From Planctomycetaceae bacterium (lineage in GTDB: Bacteria > Planctomycetota > Planctomycetia > Planctomycetales > Planctomycetaceae), in contig JAKFWA010000028.1 of the NCBI GenBank assembly GCA_021732995.1, positions 1 to 64,000 of the forward strand: a DNA stretch of 64,000 nucleotides, written 5' to 3'. A program made the translations under genes and the position numbers. Shown piece by piece: positions 17,057-25,956 of the stretch; position 1 is the first letter of the stretch, and every line of letters begins with the position of its first letter. The notes below the pieces were generated by a model, which searched no databases, had not been told where the DNA came from, and was given only the letters and a program-made list of their open reading frames with translations.

Positions 17057-18775
17057 CTACCGACCCAGGACAAGCAACTCGTCAACGAGCTGTTGCACCG
17101 ACGTGATGACGCGGGCGTTGCCGCGATAGTTCGTCGACGCCACGATCAGATCGACCAGATTTCGACCGACGTCTGTATTCGACAGTTCGATCGCGCCGGC
17201 TCGCACGGTACCGCTACCCTGGGTGCCTGGAGTGACGATTTGGGCAGGGCCCGAGCTGATACCTTCAAGGAAGCTTCCACCACCGTTTTCGACCAGTCCC
17301 AGCGGGTTTGAGAACTGAGCCATCACCAGTTGGCCCAGTGTGCGGATGACGCCGTTGGTAAACACGCCGCTGATGATGCCTGTTTCGTTGATGTTGAAGG
17401 TACCCAGGGTGCCTGGAGGAGCACCATTTTGGGCCAGCAGGTTCATGCTGCCTTCTGCTCCCGGCTGAGTGAGGCCGTTGATTTGTGAAAAGTCCACGTT
17501 CAGCGACATGTCCTGAGCGGCCGTGTTCTGGCGATTGATGGTCACGTCGGCGTTGAAGTCGCCCGTGATTTTACCTTCGCCGTCGATTGCGAAGGTGCCA
17601 CTGGTCAACGAGATCGCGGTGTCGCTGTCGTCCACGCTCTCGAAGTAGTAACGATAGGTCGCAGCCGTGTTGGAGCGGCCTTCCAGAATCGCGTGCAAGC
17701 GAATCACAACTTGCTCGCCCAGCGAGTCATAAACGGGGAATGTGACCACCACGCTTTCGCCGTTACCCTGTTGAATGTCGGTCATATTAAGGGCCACGGG
17801 GTTGGTGCCGTTGCCGCCGATCGTGGCTTGCGTCTGCTGCAGGCGGGCTCCGAATGACGCGACAGATTGCGATTCGCCCTTGTTCGAGACAACGCGGATG
17901 CGACCGTCGCTGGTGATGCTCACACCGGGCGCACCATATGCAGCATCGGGAGCGATCGACGCGTTATTCACGATGCCGAGAGTGTCCTGCAGAAACGATG
18001 TGAAGTCGCCGACCGTGGTGGTGTCTGTAATCACGAAGCTTTGCTCGTCGTAGTCAGCACCGCCCTTGCGAGGGGTGAATGTGAGCGTCTCACCCGAGCG
18101 AAATACCGCTGAACCACCTGAAGCAGGCACGAGGTCCTTTAGCAGACTGGTCGCCGTCATTGCGGCGCTTGTCGTGCTGTCGTTGAAAATATCGCTTTGG
18201 ACGACCGTACCCAGCGTGGCTACTTCGGCGTCCACGCCAGATTTCAGCGCGCCTTTGAGTTCCACGTCGGTCGTTTCCAGGGCGACGTTCAAGTTGCCCA
18301 GCGGAACCGTGATGTCGACCAACTGAGTCGTCACCAGATTGAAGCCGTCATCGATACCGTAGCCCTGCACTCGCAGACCGCCGTCATTAATCAGTTTGCT
18401 CTCGGTATTCACCGAGAAGTTACCGTTACGTGAATAGACACGTCCCTGATTACCAGCGAGCACGAAGTAACCGGCACCTTCAATCGCGATGTCCGACGGG
18501 CTGGTCGAACCGCTGATGGCACCTTGCGACAGGTCACGCGTGATGCTGGCGGTCGTGGCACCGAGGCCGATCTGGCGAGGGTTGGTACCGCCGTTGGGAC
18601 CTTGAGGAGCCGAACCAACGCTCAGCGTGCGGGCGAGCTGAGTGGTGAAGTGCACCGTCGACGCCTTGAAGCCGTTGGTTCCGGCGTTCGCGATGTTGTT
18701 GCCGAGGACTTCGATGGCTGTTTCGTTGAGCGACAGGCCGTTCAGCGACGTGTTTAAGGCGGTTGTAAGACCCAT
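17057..18775 (-). CDS. flgE: Flagellar hook protein FlgE
   Basis: 572 residues. The N-terminus (LNTSLNGLSLNETAIEVLGNNIANAGTN region) is the rod/hook signature, and the C-terminus (LVDLIVASTNYRGNARVI) is the matching coiled-coil D0 segment. Between them lie a FlgE core (SDIAIEGAGYFVL) and a large variable exposed region. Longer than the ~400-residue enterobacterial hook protein because of the enlarged middle domains. GGAG lies seven bases before the ATG. Exported by the flagellar type III apparatus and polymerises into the hook. Confidence 0.94.
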   Translation of the reverse strand: MGLTTALNTSLNGLSLNETAIEVLGNNIANAGTNGFKASTVHFTTQLARTLSVGSAPQGPNGGTNPRQIGLGATTASITRDLSQGAISGSTSPSDIAIEGAGYFVLAGNQGRVYSRNGNFSVNTESKLINDGGLRVQGYGIDDGFNLVTTQLVDITVPLGNLNVALETTDVELKGALKSGVDAEVATLGTVVQSDIFNDSTTSAAMTATSLLKDLVPASGGSAVFRSGETLTFTPRKGGADYDEQSFVITDTTTVGDFTSFLQDTLGIVNNASIAPDAAYGAPGVSITSDGRIRVVSNKGESQSVASFGARLQQTQATIGGNGTNPVALNMTDIQQGNGESVVVTFPVYDSLGEQVVIRLHAILEGRSNTAATYRYYFESVDDSDTAISLTSGTFAIDGEGKITGDFNADVTINRQNTAAQDMSLNVDFSQINGLTQPGAEGSMNLLAQNGAPPGTLGTFNINETGIISGVFTNGVIRTLGQLVMAQFSNPLGLVENGGGSFLEGISSGPAQIVTPGTQGSGTVRAGAIELSNTDVGRNLVDLIVASTNYRGNARVITSVQQLVDELLVLGR

Positions 18776-18986
18776 CCGTGAACTCCCTCAAAGCAGATGA
18801 AATCAGGCGACTCCGCAAACCGCGCTACGCCGCCGCAGCCCGTCCCTGGCAAAGGGCGCTGTCTCATACATCGACCAGAAGATTGCCGCGCTGCACGCAA
18901 GCTCGTAAATGGAGGTATCTACCTGCTCGAGTTTTCCATCCGTGGAGTATGTCCGTAGCAGTGAATCGTTCTGACGCGGAACTTAA

Positions 18987-20783
18987 ATGCACTCTTTTTC
19001 AACGATGCCGTACATGCAGAGACTGTTTCTGACATTCGCCTGTCTGGTGGCAACTTCTCATGCAGCGACCGCTGAGGAGTCACCGCCACAAGCGACAGGG
19101 CCAACATTCGCCGTGCGGCTGAAGGACGGCAGGACGATCTCATCGCGACTGGCTCATGCCGAAGGCTCGCGAGCGATTGGGCTGGCGTCTGGCAGTCAGT
19201 CGCTGGCTGATGTGCAGCGACTTGATTTGCCCGCTCGCCAGCCGGATCAGGTCGATCTGCTGCCGCTGAAACGAATTGTGCTGGTGAATGGTGATTCGCT
19301 GACGGCTCCTCTGATGGCTGTGAAACCGGACGGCATCCGCGTGGCAAATAGTGGACTTGCGGGGCCAATCCCTCTGAACGTCGTTGCGTCGATTGATGCG
19401 ATGGAAGGGGCAAGGGATTTGTTCTGCGTCCTGATTGACGAGGCCAACCAGGCCTGGAGTTCCCGACCTGCTGGGACCGTCGTTGATGACGCTCAGTTTG
19501 GAAAAGCTCTGAAGCTGGTGAGCGGTTCAAACGCGGAGTTGGTCCTCCCGCGGAACTTTTCAGAGGGCGAGTTCAGCTTGTGGCTGAAGATGCCTCAGGG
19601 GAATGTCGGAGAGATTGGAGAGACCGTTATTGAGTTCGGGGTTGCTGACACCGCCAAGAGTGTCGTCGTGGCCTGGAATCGCACCGACGCTGGTTCGGTT
19701 GTTCGAGTAGCTGACAAAACTTGGCAGTCCACTGGGCGACAGGGCATCAAGGCGGGTGAGTGGCTGTGCGTGCGACTTTTGCTGTCCGAACAATTGATCG
19801 TCGCGATTGATCGTTCCGTGGTCGCATCGCTGCCGGGCGGTAACGGCGGCTTGCAGATTGTGAAGGTGAGCCTCAATGCGAATTCCCAGAAGCACCCGAC
19901 TTCAGAGATTCTCATAGGTCCGTGTTTCGCACGGGAGCATGCCGAGGTGGCAGGGAGACGGAGTCTAGTTGGCCAGCAAGATGCGCTGGAGTTGCGTGAT
20001 GGCATCGCGGTGTACGGCAAACTGACGCGAGGCAATGCCAGTCAGATGGAACTGCTCGTGCGTGGCAAGCAGCGAACGGCCTCATGGGCAGAAATGCATC
20101 GCGTGCTGATTGGCACCCGACCGCTGCAACCCGCTGCACCGCCGACGGGTTATCTCGCTCGCATCGACCTGCAACTTCAGCGGTCAAGCTCGACGCCGAG
20201 CACTTTGGATAGCCTGCAGGGAGCGATGACGGCGATTCGCGAGGGCGGGCTTGAGTTGCAGCATCCTCTGCTGGGACTTGTTCGAATCGGCTGGGATCAG
20301 GTGCGTCGCATCACGCCGCTCTTCCGTGGTACGTCCTACCCGCTGGAATTGAGAGTCCGGCACTTAGGGAACAGCCTGCGTGATGACTTTCAGCACCCGG
20401 AGCCCGAGGGACCAAGACTCAAGAGTTTGTTCGGGCTTCCGTCGCGCCACGTTGGCAACGGGCTGTTGACGTTCACTCTGCGAGATCTGGAGCCCTCCGG
20501 CCCGGATACTTTGCGTGCAAGTCCTGTGCTGGCGGACTTGCGGGACGGCTACCTGGCGACTGTCGTCTATTTGAACGGGAAATTGTTGTGCCGATTGAAC
20601 GACCGAATTTCCACGTGGTCGACGTCGTCGGAGCCACAGCGAATTCGGGTTCCCGTCGCTGCCAGTTTCCTGCTGGAGGGCACGAACTCGCTCGAACTCA
20701 GGCAACAGTCCGCCCGTCGTGACGAGACACTCTTCGACGACACCGAAGTGCTGTCGATTTCTTTCGATCGTGAAGAGCCTTGA
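18987..20783 (+). CDS. Unknown exported protein
   Basis: 598 residues; family not recognised. An N-terminal signal peptide is visible (MQRLFLTFACLVATSHAATA), and the true start may be the internal ATG at 19005 or 19014. The next region (FAVRLKDGRTISSRLAHAEG) and a repeat-like element near 330-360 (LELRDGIAVYGKLTRGN) look like small beta-barrel segments often seen at the start of planctomycete exported proteins. The middle (about 190-310) resembles a jelly-roll. Divergent from flgE. No catalytic motif is visible. Confidence 0.8.
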   Translation: MHSFSTMPYMQRLFLTFACLVATSHAATAEESPPQATGPTFAVRLKDGRTISSRLAHAEGSRAIGLASGSQSLADVQRLDLPARQPDQVDLLPLKRIVLVNGDSLTAPLMAVKPDGIRVANSGLAGPIPLNVVASIDAMEGARDLFCVLIDEANQAWSSRPAGTVVDDAQFGKALKLVSGSNAELVLPRNFSEGEFSLWLKMPQGNVGEIGETVIEFGVADTAKSVVVAWNRTDAGSVVRVADKTWQSTGRQGIKAGEWLCVRLLLSEQLIVAIDRSVVASLPGGNGGLQIVKVSLNANSQKHPTSEILIGPCFAREHAEVAGRRSLVGQQDALELRDGIAVYGKLTRGNASQMELLVRGKQRTASWAEMHRVLIGTRPLQPAAPPTGYLARIDLQLQRSSSTPSTLDSLQGAMTAIREGGLELQHPLLGLVRIGWDQVRRITPLFRGTSYPLELRVRHLGNSLRDDFQHPEPEGPRLKSLFGLPSRHVGNGLLTFTLRDLEPSGPDTLRASPVLADLRDGYLATVVYLNGKLLCRLNDRISTWSTSSEPQRIRVPVAASFLLEGTNSLELRQQSARRDETLFDDTEVLSISFDREEP

Positions 20784-20852
20784 GGCGGCTGCCGACCAAC
20801 CGAAGCCTCGCGTTGACGTTCCGTTCGCGAGACTTCGGCGGAGTAGTCGGAG

Positions 20853-23093
20853 TTACTTGCTTAGAATCGCCTTCATCACGCGCGGAGGTGACATTGGCAG
20901 TTCGGTCATGCGCACGCCGATCGCCTGATGAATGGCATTGGCGATCGCGGCAGGTGGTGGGACGATCGGAACTTCGCCCACACCCCGGACGCCGAAGGGA
21001 TGCTGTGGGTCTGGAACCTCGACGATGATGGTTTCGATCTTGGGCAGGTCGTAACAGGTGGGGATGCGGTAATCGAGATACGTCGAATTCCGCATCGTGC
21101 CATTGGTGTCGTACCAGTATTCCTCGTTCAGAGCCCAGCCGATGCCCTGCACCGCACCGCCGGTGAACTGACCTTCGACGTAGCTCGGATGAATCGCGGT
21201 GCCTGCGTCCTGCGCGACCGTGTAACGCAGGATGGTCACCTTGCCGGTTTCTGGATCGACTTCGACGTCAACCGCATGAGTTCCGAACGCGCCGCCCTGA
21301 GTGGCTTCGCTGGACGTACCGCGACCGATCACCGCGCCGCCAGTGTGATGTAGCTTGTCGGCCAGTTGCTTGAACGTCAGCGACACGCCCTTTGGTCCAT
21401 GCACGCTGCCATCTTCGTAACGCACCTGGCCAGCATCGCATTCCCAGATGATCGCGGCGCGTTCCTTCAACTGATTGATGATGTCCTTGCCGGCTTCAAT
21501 CGCTGCAATGCCGGTCGCAAAGGTGACTCGGCTGCCACCAGTTACGTCTGTGTAGCCGACGCTGTCGGTGTCCACGACGGACGGTTTGACTTCCTCAGCC
21601 TTAATGCCCAGCGTTTCCGCGAGTTGCATGGCGATGGCCGTGCGCGAGCCACCGATATCGGTGGAACCTTCCAACAGCGATACCGTGCCATCGGGATTCA
21701 CCGTGGCACTGGCAGCAGACTTCAGTCCGCAGTTGAACCAGAAGCCGGTCGCAACGCCTCGCCCACGATTCTTGCCGTTGAGCGGCTGCCGCCAGTGGTC
21801 GCTGTCCTTGATAGCCTGCACGGTCTCTTTCATGCCGATGCGCGGGAAGACGGGACCGTCGACTCGGCGCGTGCCCTCTTGGGAACCGTTCTTTAAGCGG
21901 AACTCGATCGGGTCGAGTTTCAGCTTCTCGCAGATCTCATCAATGATGGATTCCACCGCGAAGGCGACCTGGGTTGAACCTGGTGCGCGATAGGCATTCG
22001 TGCGAGGACGATTCACGCAGACATCGAAGCCGTCGACTTTCGCGTTCGGGATGTCGTAGCACGCGAAGACGCACATGCAGCCCATGCCGATTGGCGAACC
22101 CGGATAGCCACCAGCTTCGAAGGCGACCCATGCCTCACCAGCCACCAGCGAGCCATCTTTCTTGGCTCCGATTTTGACCTTCATCACGCTGCCGGGTGTG
22201 GGGCCAGTGGCCTCAAAGACCGCGGCGCGATCCATGACCAGCTTCACCGGCTTGCCGGTCTTCTTGGACAACGCGGCAGCAACCGGAGGCAGATAAACGG
22301 AGATCTTGCCACCGAAGCCACCACCGATTTCCATCGGGATGACCTTCACGTCCGAGATCGGAATGCGATGCAACTCGGCAGTCTGTTGGCGAGCCGAGAA
22401 CGTGCCTTGTGTACTCATCCACACGGTGACTTTGCCATCGTTGTTCCAATGGACCGTCGCGTTGTGTGGCTCAATATAGCCTTGATGAACCGTCGCCGTG
22501 CGGAACTCTTTCTCAATGACAACGTCCGCGGCGGCGAAGCCTTTGGCGACGTCACCCTTCTCGAAGCAGAAGGTCTTGGCAACGTTGGTGGGCTTGCCGT
22601 TTTCGTCCTTCACATCGGGATTGATGACGAGTGCGCCGGGTTTCATCGCCTCAATGACGTCCATCACCGGAGCGAGAACTTCGTATTCGACTTCAATCAG
22701 CTTGCAGGCTTCTTCCGCGATATGAATGTTGTCGGCAGCGACGGCGGCCACGGCGTGACCGCGATAGTTGACCTTCTCGCGAGCCAGAACATTGCTGGCG
22801 AGATGCCGCATATTCACGGCGCCTTCACCGAGTTCCACAATGCGATCACCTTGCTCGGGAATGTCCTTGCTGGTGACGACCGCTCGCACGCCGGGCAGCT
22901 TCTCGGCCTTGGAAGTATCAATCTTCTTGATGTTGGCATGAGCATGCGGACTGCGCAGCATCGCCGCGTACAGCATGCCCGACAGCTTGATGTCCGCACC
23001 ATACTTGGCCCGACCGGTCACCTTGTCCGCACCGTCATGGCGGATAGGGCGGGTGCCAATCACTTTGTACTTAGGCTTGGGGGCGGTCGTCAT
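20853..23093 (-). CDS. Molybdenum hydroxylase, Mo-binding large subunit (xanthine dehydrogenase family)
   Basis: 746 residues. The subunit binds the molybdopterin-cytosine-dinucleotide cofactor and hydroxylates a substrate with water oxygen. Motifs: DKVTGRAKYGADI (23-35), GGGFGGK (257-263), AYRAPG (367-372) and the catalytic glutamate E707 in GVGEVPIVPP. AYRAPG differs from the AYRCSFR loop of true aerobic CO dehydrogenases, so this is not a CO oxidiser of that class. Candidate substrates are purines, aromatic acids, aldehydes or hydroxybenzoyl-CoA. Last gene of an operon with the 2Fe-2S (76 bp upstream) and FAD subunits. Confidence 0.93.
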   Translation of the reverse strand: MTTAPKPKYKVIGTRPIRHDGADKVTGRAKYGADIKLSGMLYAAMLRSPHAHANIKKIDTSKAEKLPGVRAVVTSKDIPEQGDRIVELGEGAVNMRHLASNVLAREKVNYRGHAVAAVAADNIHIAEEACKLIEVEYEVLAPVMDVIEAMKPGALVINPDVKDENGKPTNVAKTFCFEKGDVAKGFAAADVVIEKEFRTATVHQGYIEPHNATVHWNNDGKVTVWMSTQGTFSARQQTAELHRIPISDVKVIPMEIGGGFGGKISVYLPPVAAALSKKTGKPVKLVMDRAAVFEATGPTPGSVMKVKIGAKKDGSLVAGEAWVAFEAGGYPGSPIGMGCMCVFACYDIPNAKVDGFDVCVNRPRTNAYRAPGSTQVAFAVESIIDEICEKLKLDPIEFRLKNGSQEGTRRVDGPVFPRIGMKETVQAIKDSDHWRQPLNGKNRGRGVATGFWFNCGLKSAASATVNPDGTVSLLEGSTDIGGSRTAIAMQLAETLGIKAEEVKPSVVDTDSVGYTDVTGGSRVTFATGIAAIEAGKDIINQLKERAAIIWECDAGQVRYEDGSVHGPKGVSLTFKQLADKLHHTGGAVIGRGTSSEATQGGAFGTHAVDVEVDPETGKVTILRYTVAQDAGTAIHPSYVEGQFTGGAVQGIGWALNEEYWYDTNGTMRNSTYLDYRIPTCYDLPKIETIIVEVPDPQHPFGVRGVGEVPIVPPPAAIANAIHQAIGVRMTELPMSPPRVMKAILSK

Positions 23094-23168
23094 ATGAGAT
23101 TCCTCGTTGGATTAATCTGAGCCTTTTTAGACTGCTATGTTCTACGCTCGCAGGAGAACCACACCGCG

Positions 23169-23672
23169 TCAGTGACAACACGCCGTTGTTCCGCAGCCGG
23201 ACTGACGCTTGGTGGCCGCTGACTGGACGGCTTGGACGATCTTGTCGTAGCCGGTGCAGCGGCAGAGGTTACCGGCCAGGTAGAAGCGGATTTGTTCTTC
23301 GGTGGGCGAGGCGTTCTCGGCCAGCAGAGCTTCGGTCTGCATGATGAAGCCGGGGGTGCAGATGCCGCACTGCAGGGCCGCGTTCTCCAGGAAGGCGGAT
23401 TGCACTTCATCCAGATGCGTCCCGCAGGCGACGCCTTCGATCGTCTTGATCTCAGCGCCTTCGGCTTCGACGCCCAACACCAGGCAGCTATCGACGGGGC
23501 GACCGTTCATCAGCACGGTGCACGCGCCGCAGTTGCCGTTCGAGCAGCCTTCCTTCGCACCGGTCAGGTCGAGCGTATTGCGGAGCACTTCCAGCAGCGT
23601 CTGCCGGGGCTCGCAGAGGAACTCAACCGTGTCACCGTTGATCTTCGTCGTAACGACTCGCTTCTTAGCCAT
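23169..23672 (-). CDS. Molybdenum hydroxylase, 2Fe-2S subunit
   Basis: 167 residues. It carries both iron-sulfur clusters that pass electrons from the Mo site to FAD. The plant-type N-terminal cluster ligands are in GCSNGNCGACTV with a fourth Cys in DSCLVLG; the C-terminal helical cluster ligands are in CGICTPGFIMQ and AGNLCRCTGY. All eight cysteines are present. Length is normal. Middle gene of the three-gene operon. Confidence 0.96.
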   Translation of the reverse strand: MAKKRVVTTKINGDTVEFLCEPRQTLLEVLRNTLDLTGAKEGCSNGNCGACTVLMNGRPVDSCLVLGVEAEGAEIKTIEGVACGTHLDEVQSAFLENAALQCGICTPGFIMQTEALLAENASPTEEQIRFYLAGNLCRCTGYDKIVQAVQSAATKRQSGCGTTACCH

Positions 23673-23775
23673 CTTCGGAGATCCTCAATTTAGAAACTCA
23701 ACAGCGGAGTGTTGGTTATTGAATCATCATGAACTGTGGAGAGACGCTCAGTGCGACGCCTGTTGGTGAAAGCAC

Positions 23776-24660
23776 TTAATGTGCGTGGCCAATATTCTCC
23801 CCGCGAGCCCGAGCGACTGCGGCGGTGATGACGCGCTGAGTCAACACGCCGACGAGATGCACGCGGTACTCGGCAGTGCCGCGCATGTCGTCGATCGGCT
23901 TGGCGATGGATCGAGCAAGCTCAGCCGCTTTGGCGATGCTCGATTCGTTGACCGGTTGACCAGCCAGGGACTCGCTGGCGGCTTGAGCTAACAGCGGCGT
24001 CGGCGCCACGGCTCCCAAGGCGATGCGAGCGGAAACAAACTTCTGGCCGCTGTCATCGAGGACCACCGAGGCAGCGACTCCGACGACGGCGATGTCCATC
24101 TCGTTGCGGGGGATGAAGCGGCGATAGTGCGAACCGCTGTGGGCTGCTCGCGCCGGGAATTTGATCTCGACCAGTAGTTCATCGGGCTGCAATGCGTTCT
24201 TGCCGGGACCAACGCAGAACGCTTCCGCGGGCAGTTCGCGAGTACCCTTTGGCCCGGCGATTACACACACGCCACCCAACGCGATCACCGCTGGCGTTGA
24301 ATCGGCGGCGGGACCGGCATTGCACATGTTGCCGCCGACTGAGGCGCGACTTTGAATCTGGATACCGCCGATGATGCGGCAGCTATCGGCCAGGGCGGAG
24401 TAGTCGGAGACGATTCCGCAGTGTCCGTAGATCTTGTAGCAGGGCACCGCGGCGCCGAGTCGCAGGCCGGACGCGTCATGCTGCAGGACGTTGAGTTCCG
24501 GGATCTTTTTGATGTCAACAATGACATCGGGAGCATGCCGTCCCATTCGGACTTGATCGATGAGATCTGTGCCACCCGCCATCGTTTTCGCTGTCCCTTT
24601 CGAGAGCACAGCCAACGCGCCGCCGAGCGACGTAGGGGCCTCATACTCAAAGTCTCGCAT
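23776..24660 (-). CDS. Molybdenum hydroxylase, FAD-binding subunit
   Basis: 294 residues, usual length for the CoxM/FAD domain family. The FAD-binding elements AGGTDLIDQVRMG (about 28-40) and the SVGGNMCNAGPAADS loop are present. It accepts electrons from the 2Fe-2S subunit and hands them to NAD or a respiratory acceptor. First gene of the operon: AAGGA precedes the ATG by four bases. The order FAD, FeS, Mo is a standard arrangement. Divergence of the protein from CO dehydrogenase cannot be judged by eye, and no accessory gene (CoxD/E/F, XdhC) is adjacent. Confidence 0.94.
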   Translation of the reverse strand: MRDFEYEAPTSLGGALAVLSKGTAKTMAGGTDLIDQVRMGRHAPDVIVDIKKIPELNVLQHDASGLRLGAAVPCYKIYGHCGIVSDYSALADSCRIIGGIQIQSRASVGGNMCNAGPAADSTPAVIALGGVCVIAGPKGTRELPAEAFCVGPGKNALQPDELLVEIKFPARAAHSGSHYRRFIPRNEMDIAVVGVAASVVLDDSGQKFVSARIALGAVAPTPLLAQAASESLAGQPVNESSIAKAAELARSIAKPIDDMRGTAEYRVHLVGVLTQRVITAAVARARGENIGHAH

Positions 24661-24867
24661 GGCGTCCTTTCATGGATGAATCGACAACAGAGGTGTTGTT
24701 GATCTGCGCCACGCCTTGCGAGCCAAACTGCGTGCATTCATTCCCGTTAACTCTTGGGAGCGAGCGGCGGCGGGCTCTCGTGTTCGCGGCACAGACTTCT
24801 GGCAGACATCTGAAGCCGCAGAGTAGCGGGAGAGGCCGTCTCAGCAAATCGGCCCGTGTAACGAAAA

Positions 24868-24920
24868 CAGGCGAGCTGACGGCCAGCTTCGTAGAGAAGT
24901 GATGGCCGTCGGCTCGCCTG
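24868..24920 (-). terminator. Long hairpin terminator after the polyprenol-kinase-like gene
   Basis: Inverted repeat of 18-bp arms with one mismatch (arms start CAGGCGAGC and end GCTCGCCTG; loop 17 bases, 24886-24902). Read on the minus strand it is followed by TTTTCGTTAC, and it lies 28 bp after the stop of the gene ending at 24948. This fits an intrinsic terminator. The arms are longer than needed, so it could also be a dispersed repeat element used as a terminator. Confidence 0.65.
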
Positions 24921-24947
24921 TCAGCGAAACAGATTGTGCGAAATCGG

Positions 24948-25658
24948 TTACCAGCCAACCCAGATTGACTGCGCGATGATCAAACTGACTGCGGCGGTCG
25001 CCCCGACGCGCACATTGTCATTGAGCTTCGCTGGCAACGATTCGGCGATCGCGGCCAGCAGCGTAGCGAAGGCCGTCATGCAGAAGGCTGTCACGTAGGG
25101 GACGCCGGGACGAGCCTCGCCCCAGTAGATCATCGCTGAATAGGGAGCTCCGATGAGCATGAAGGACAGTAGTCCTGCCCAGGATTTCGAGGGATTCCAA
25201 GGCAGCCGAGGGCCTCTGAGCAGCATTCCGCCCAGTGTCGCCGACCCGTCTCCCAAAGAAATGATGGCGAGCGTCGCGAATCCCAGCTCTGCTTGAGCTG
25301 GCAACAGAAACAGCATGGCGAAGACGGGGATTGTGTATCCCAGAATGCAGGCCGAGTTTGCGACTTCGCCGCGACGGGCGACGCGATGATATTTGATCGC
25401 AGTCAGCACGCCGATGCCGATGATGATGCCGCCGAGCCAGGCGCGAGCGTCCCAACTCAGCGGGTCACGGTGGAAAATCTTCCACAGGACCAAAGGCATG
25501 AAGCCCGGCAGAATATGGAGCGCACGGCGCCGCCATTCCTGTGGGGAGATTCTTCCTAAGAAGCTTTTCAGCCCCTGGAAGTGGTCGACGTGGGGGGCGC
25601 GTCCTTGCGGCTTGGTTTGAACTGTGGGAGTTGCCATGGCAGTGACGCGTTCGGACAT
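24948..25658 (-). CDS. Polyprenol/dolichol/phytol kinase-like membrane protein
   Basis: 236 residues with about six hydrophobic segments. The signature region is ISLGDGSATLGGMLLRG, followed by NPSKSWAGLLSFMLIG and later AESLPAKLNDNVRVG. This pattern matches the diacylglycerol/polyprenol kinase family (Dgk1, dolichol kinase SEC59, phytol kinase VTE5), which phosphorylates lipid alcohols with a nucleoside triphosphate and is related to CDP-DAG synthases. The substrate cannot be told from sequence. The start could be 25658 or the ATG at 25637. A strong hairpin terminates it. Lone gene between the molybdenum hydroxylase operon and the divergent citrate-synthase-like gene. Confidence 0.8.
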   Translation of the reverse strand: MSERVTAMATPTVQTKPQGRAPHVDHFQGLKSFLGRISPQEWRRRALHILPGFMPLVLWKIFHRDPLSWDARAWLGGIIIGIGVLTAIKYHRVARRGEVANSACILGYTIPVFAMLFLLPAQAELGFATLAIISLGDGSATLGGMLLRGPRLPWNPSKSWAGLLSFMLIGAPYSAMIYWGEARPGVPYVTAFCMTAFATLLAAIAESLPAKLNDNVRVGATAAVSLIIAQSIWVGW

Positions 25659-25956
25659 GAGGAAGACCTTTGCTGCGCGGGATTTGGCTGGCCCAATGCC
25701 CTGACAACAATTCGTCGAATAGCATCATCGGTTGCCAACGCGCGCAAACTCTTCGCAGAACTTGAACGATGTTTTGATCTATCGACGCGGTTTCTTCGGC
25801 GCGTTGAGCCGAATTGCCAGATTCACTTCGACTGCTACAGTCGCTTTGCAGGACCGGTCTTGGAGTTACGTCATTGATCTGAACGAATGCTCAAGATCGG
25901 AACTGCGAACGAAGCAGGACACTCGTTTTCCTTAGCAAGGCATGTGCCGATTATCC
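25659..25956. other. Divergent intergenic region
   Basis: 298 bp between the polyprenol-kinase-like gene and the citrate-synthase-like gene, which run apart. I see no RNA gene, clear promoter pair or repeat in it. Short open frames here lack codon character and ribosome binding sites. Confidence 0.5.

Noticed and set aside
22368-23120. 250-codon plus-strand open frame
   Set aside because: Antisense of the well-supported Mo-binding subunit.
20853-24660. Aerobic CO dehydrogenase (coxMSL)
   Set aside because: The gene order fits, but the AYRCSFR active-site motif is absent (AYRAPG instead).
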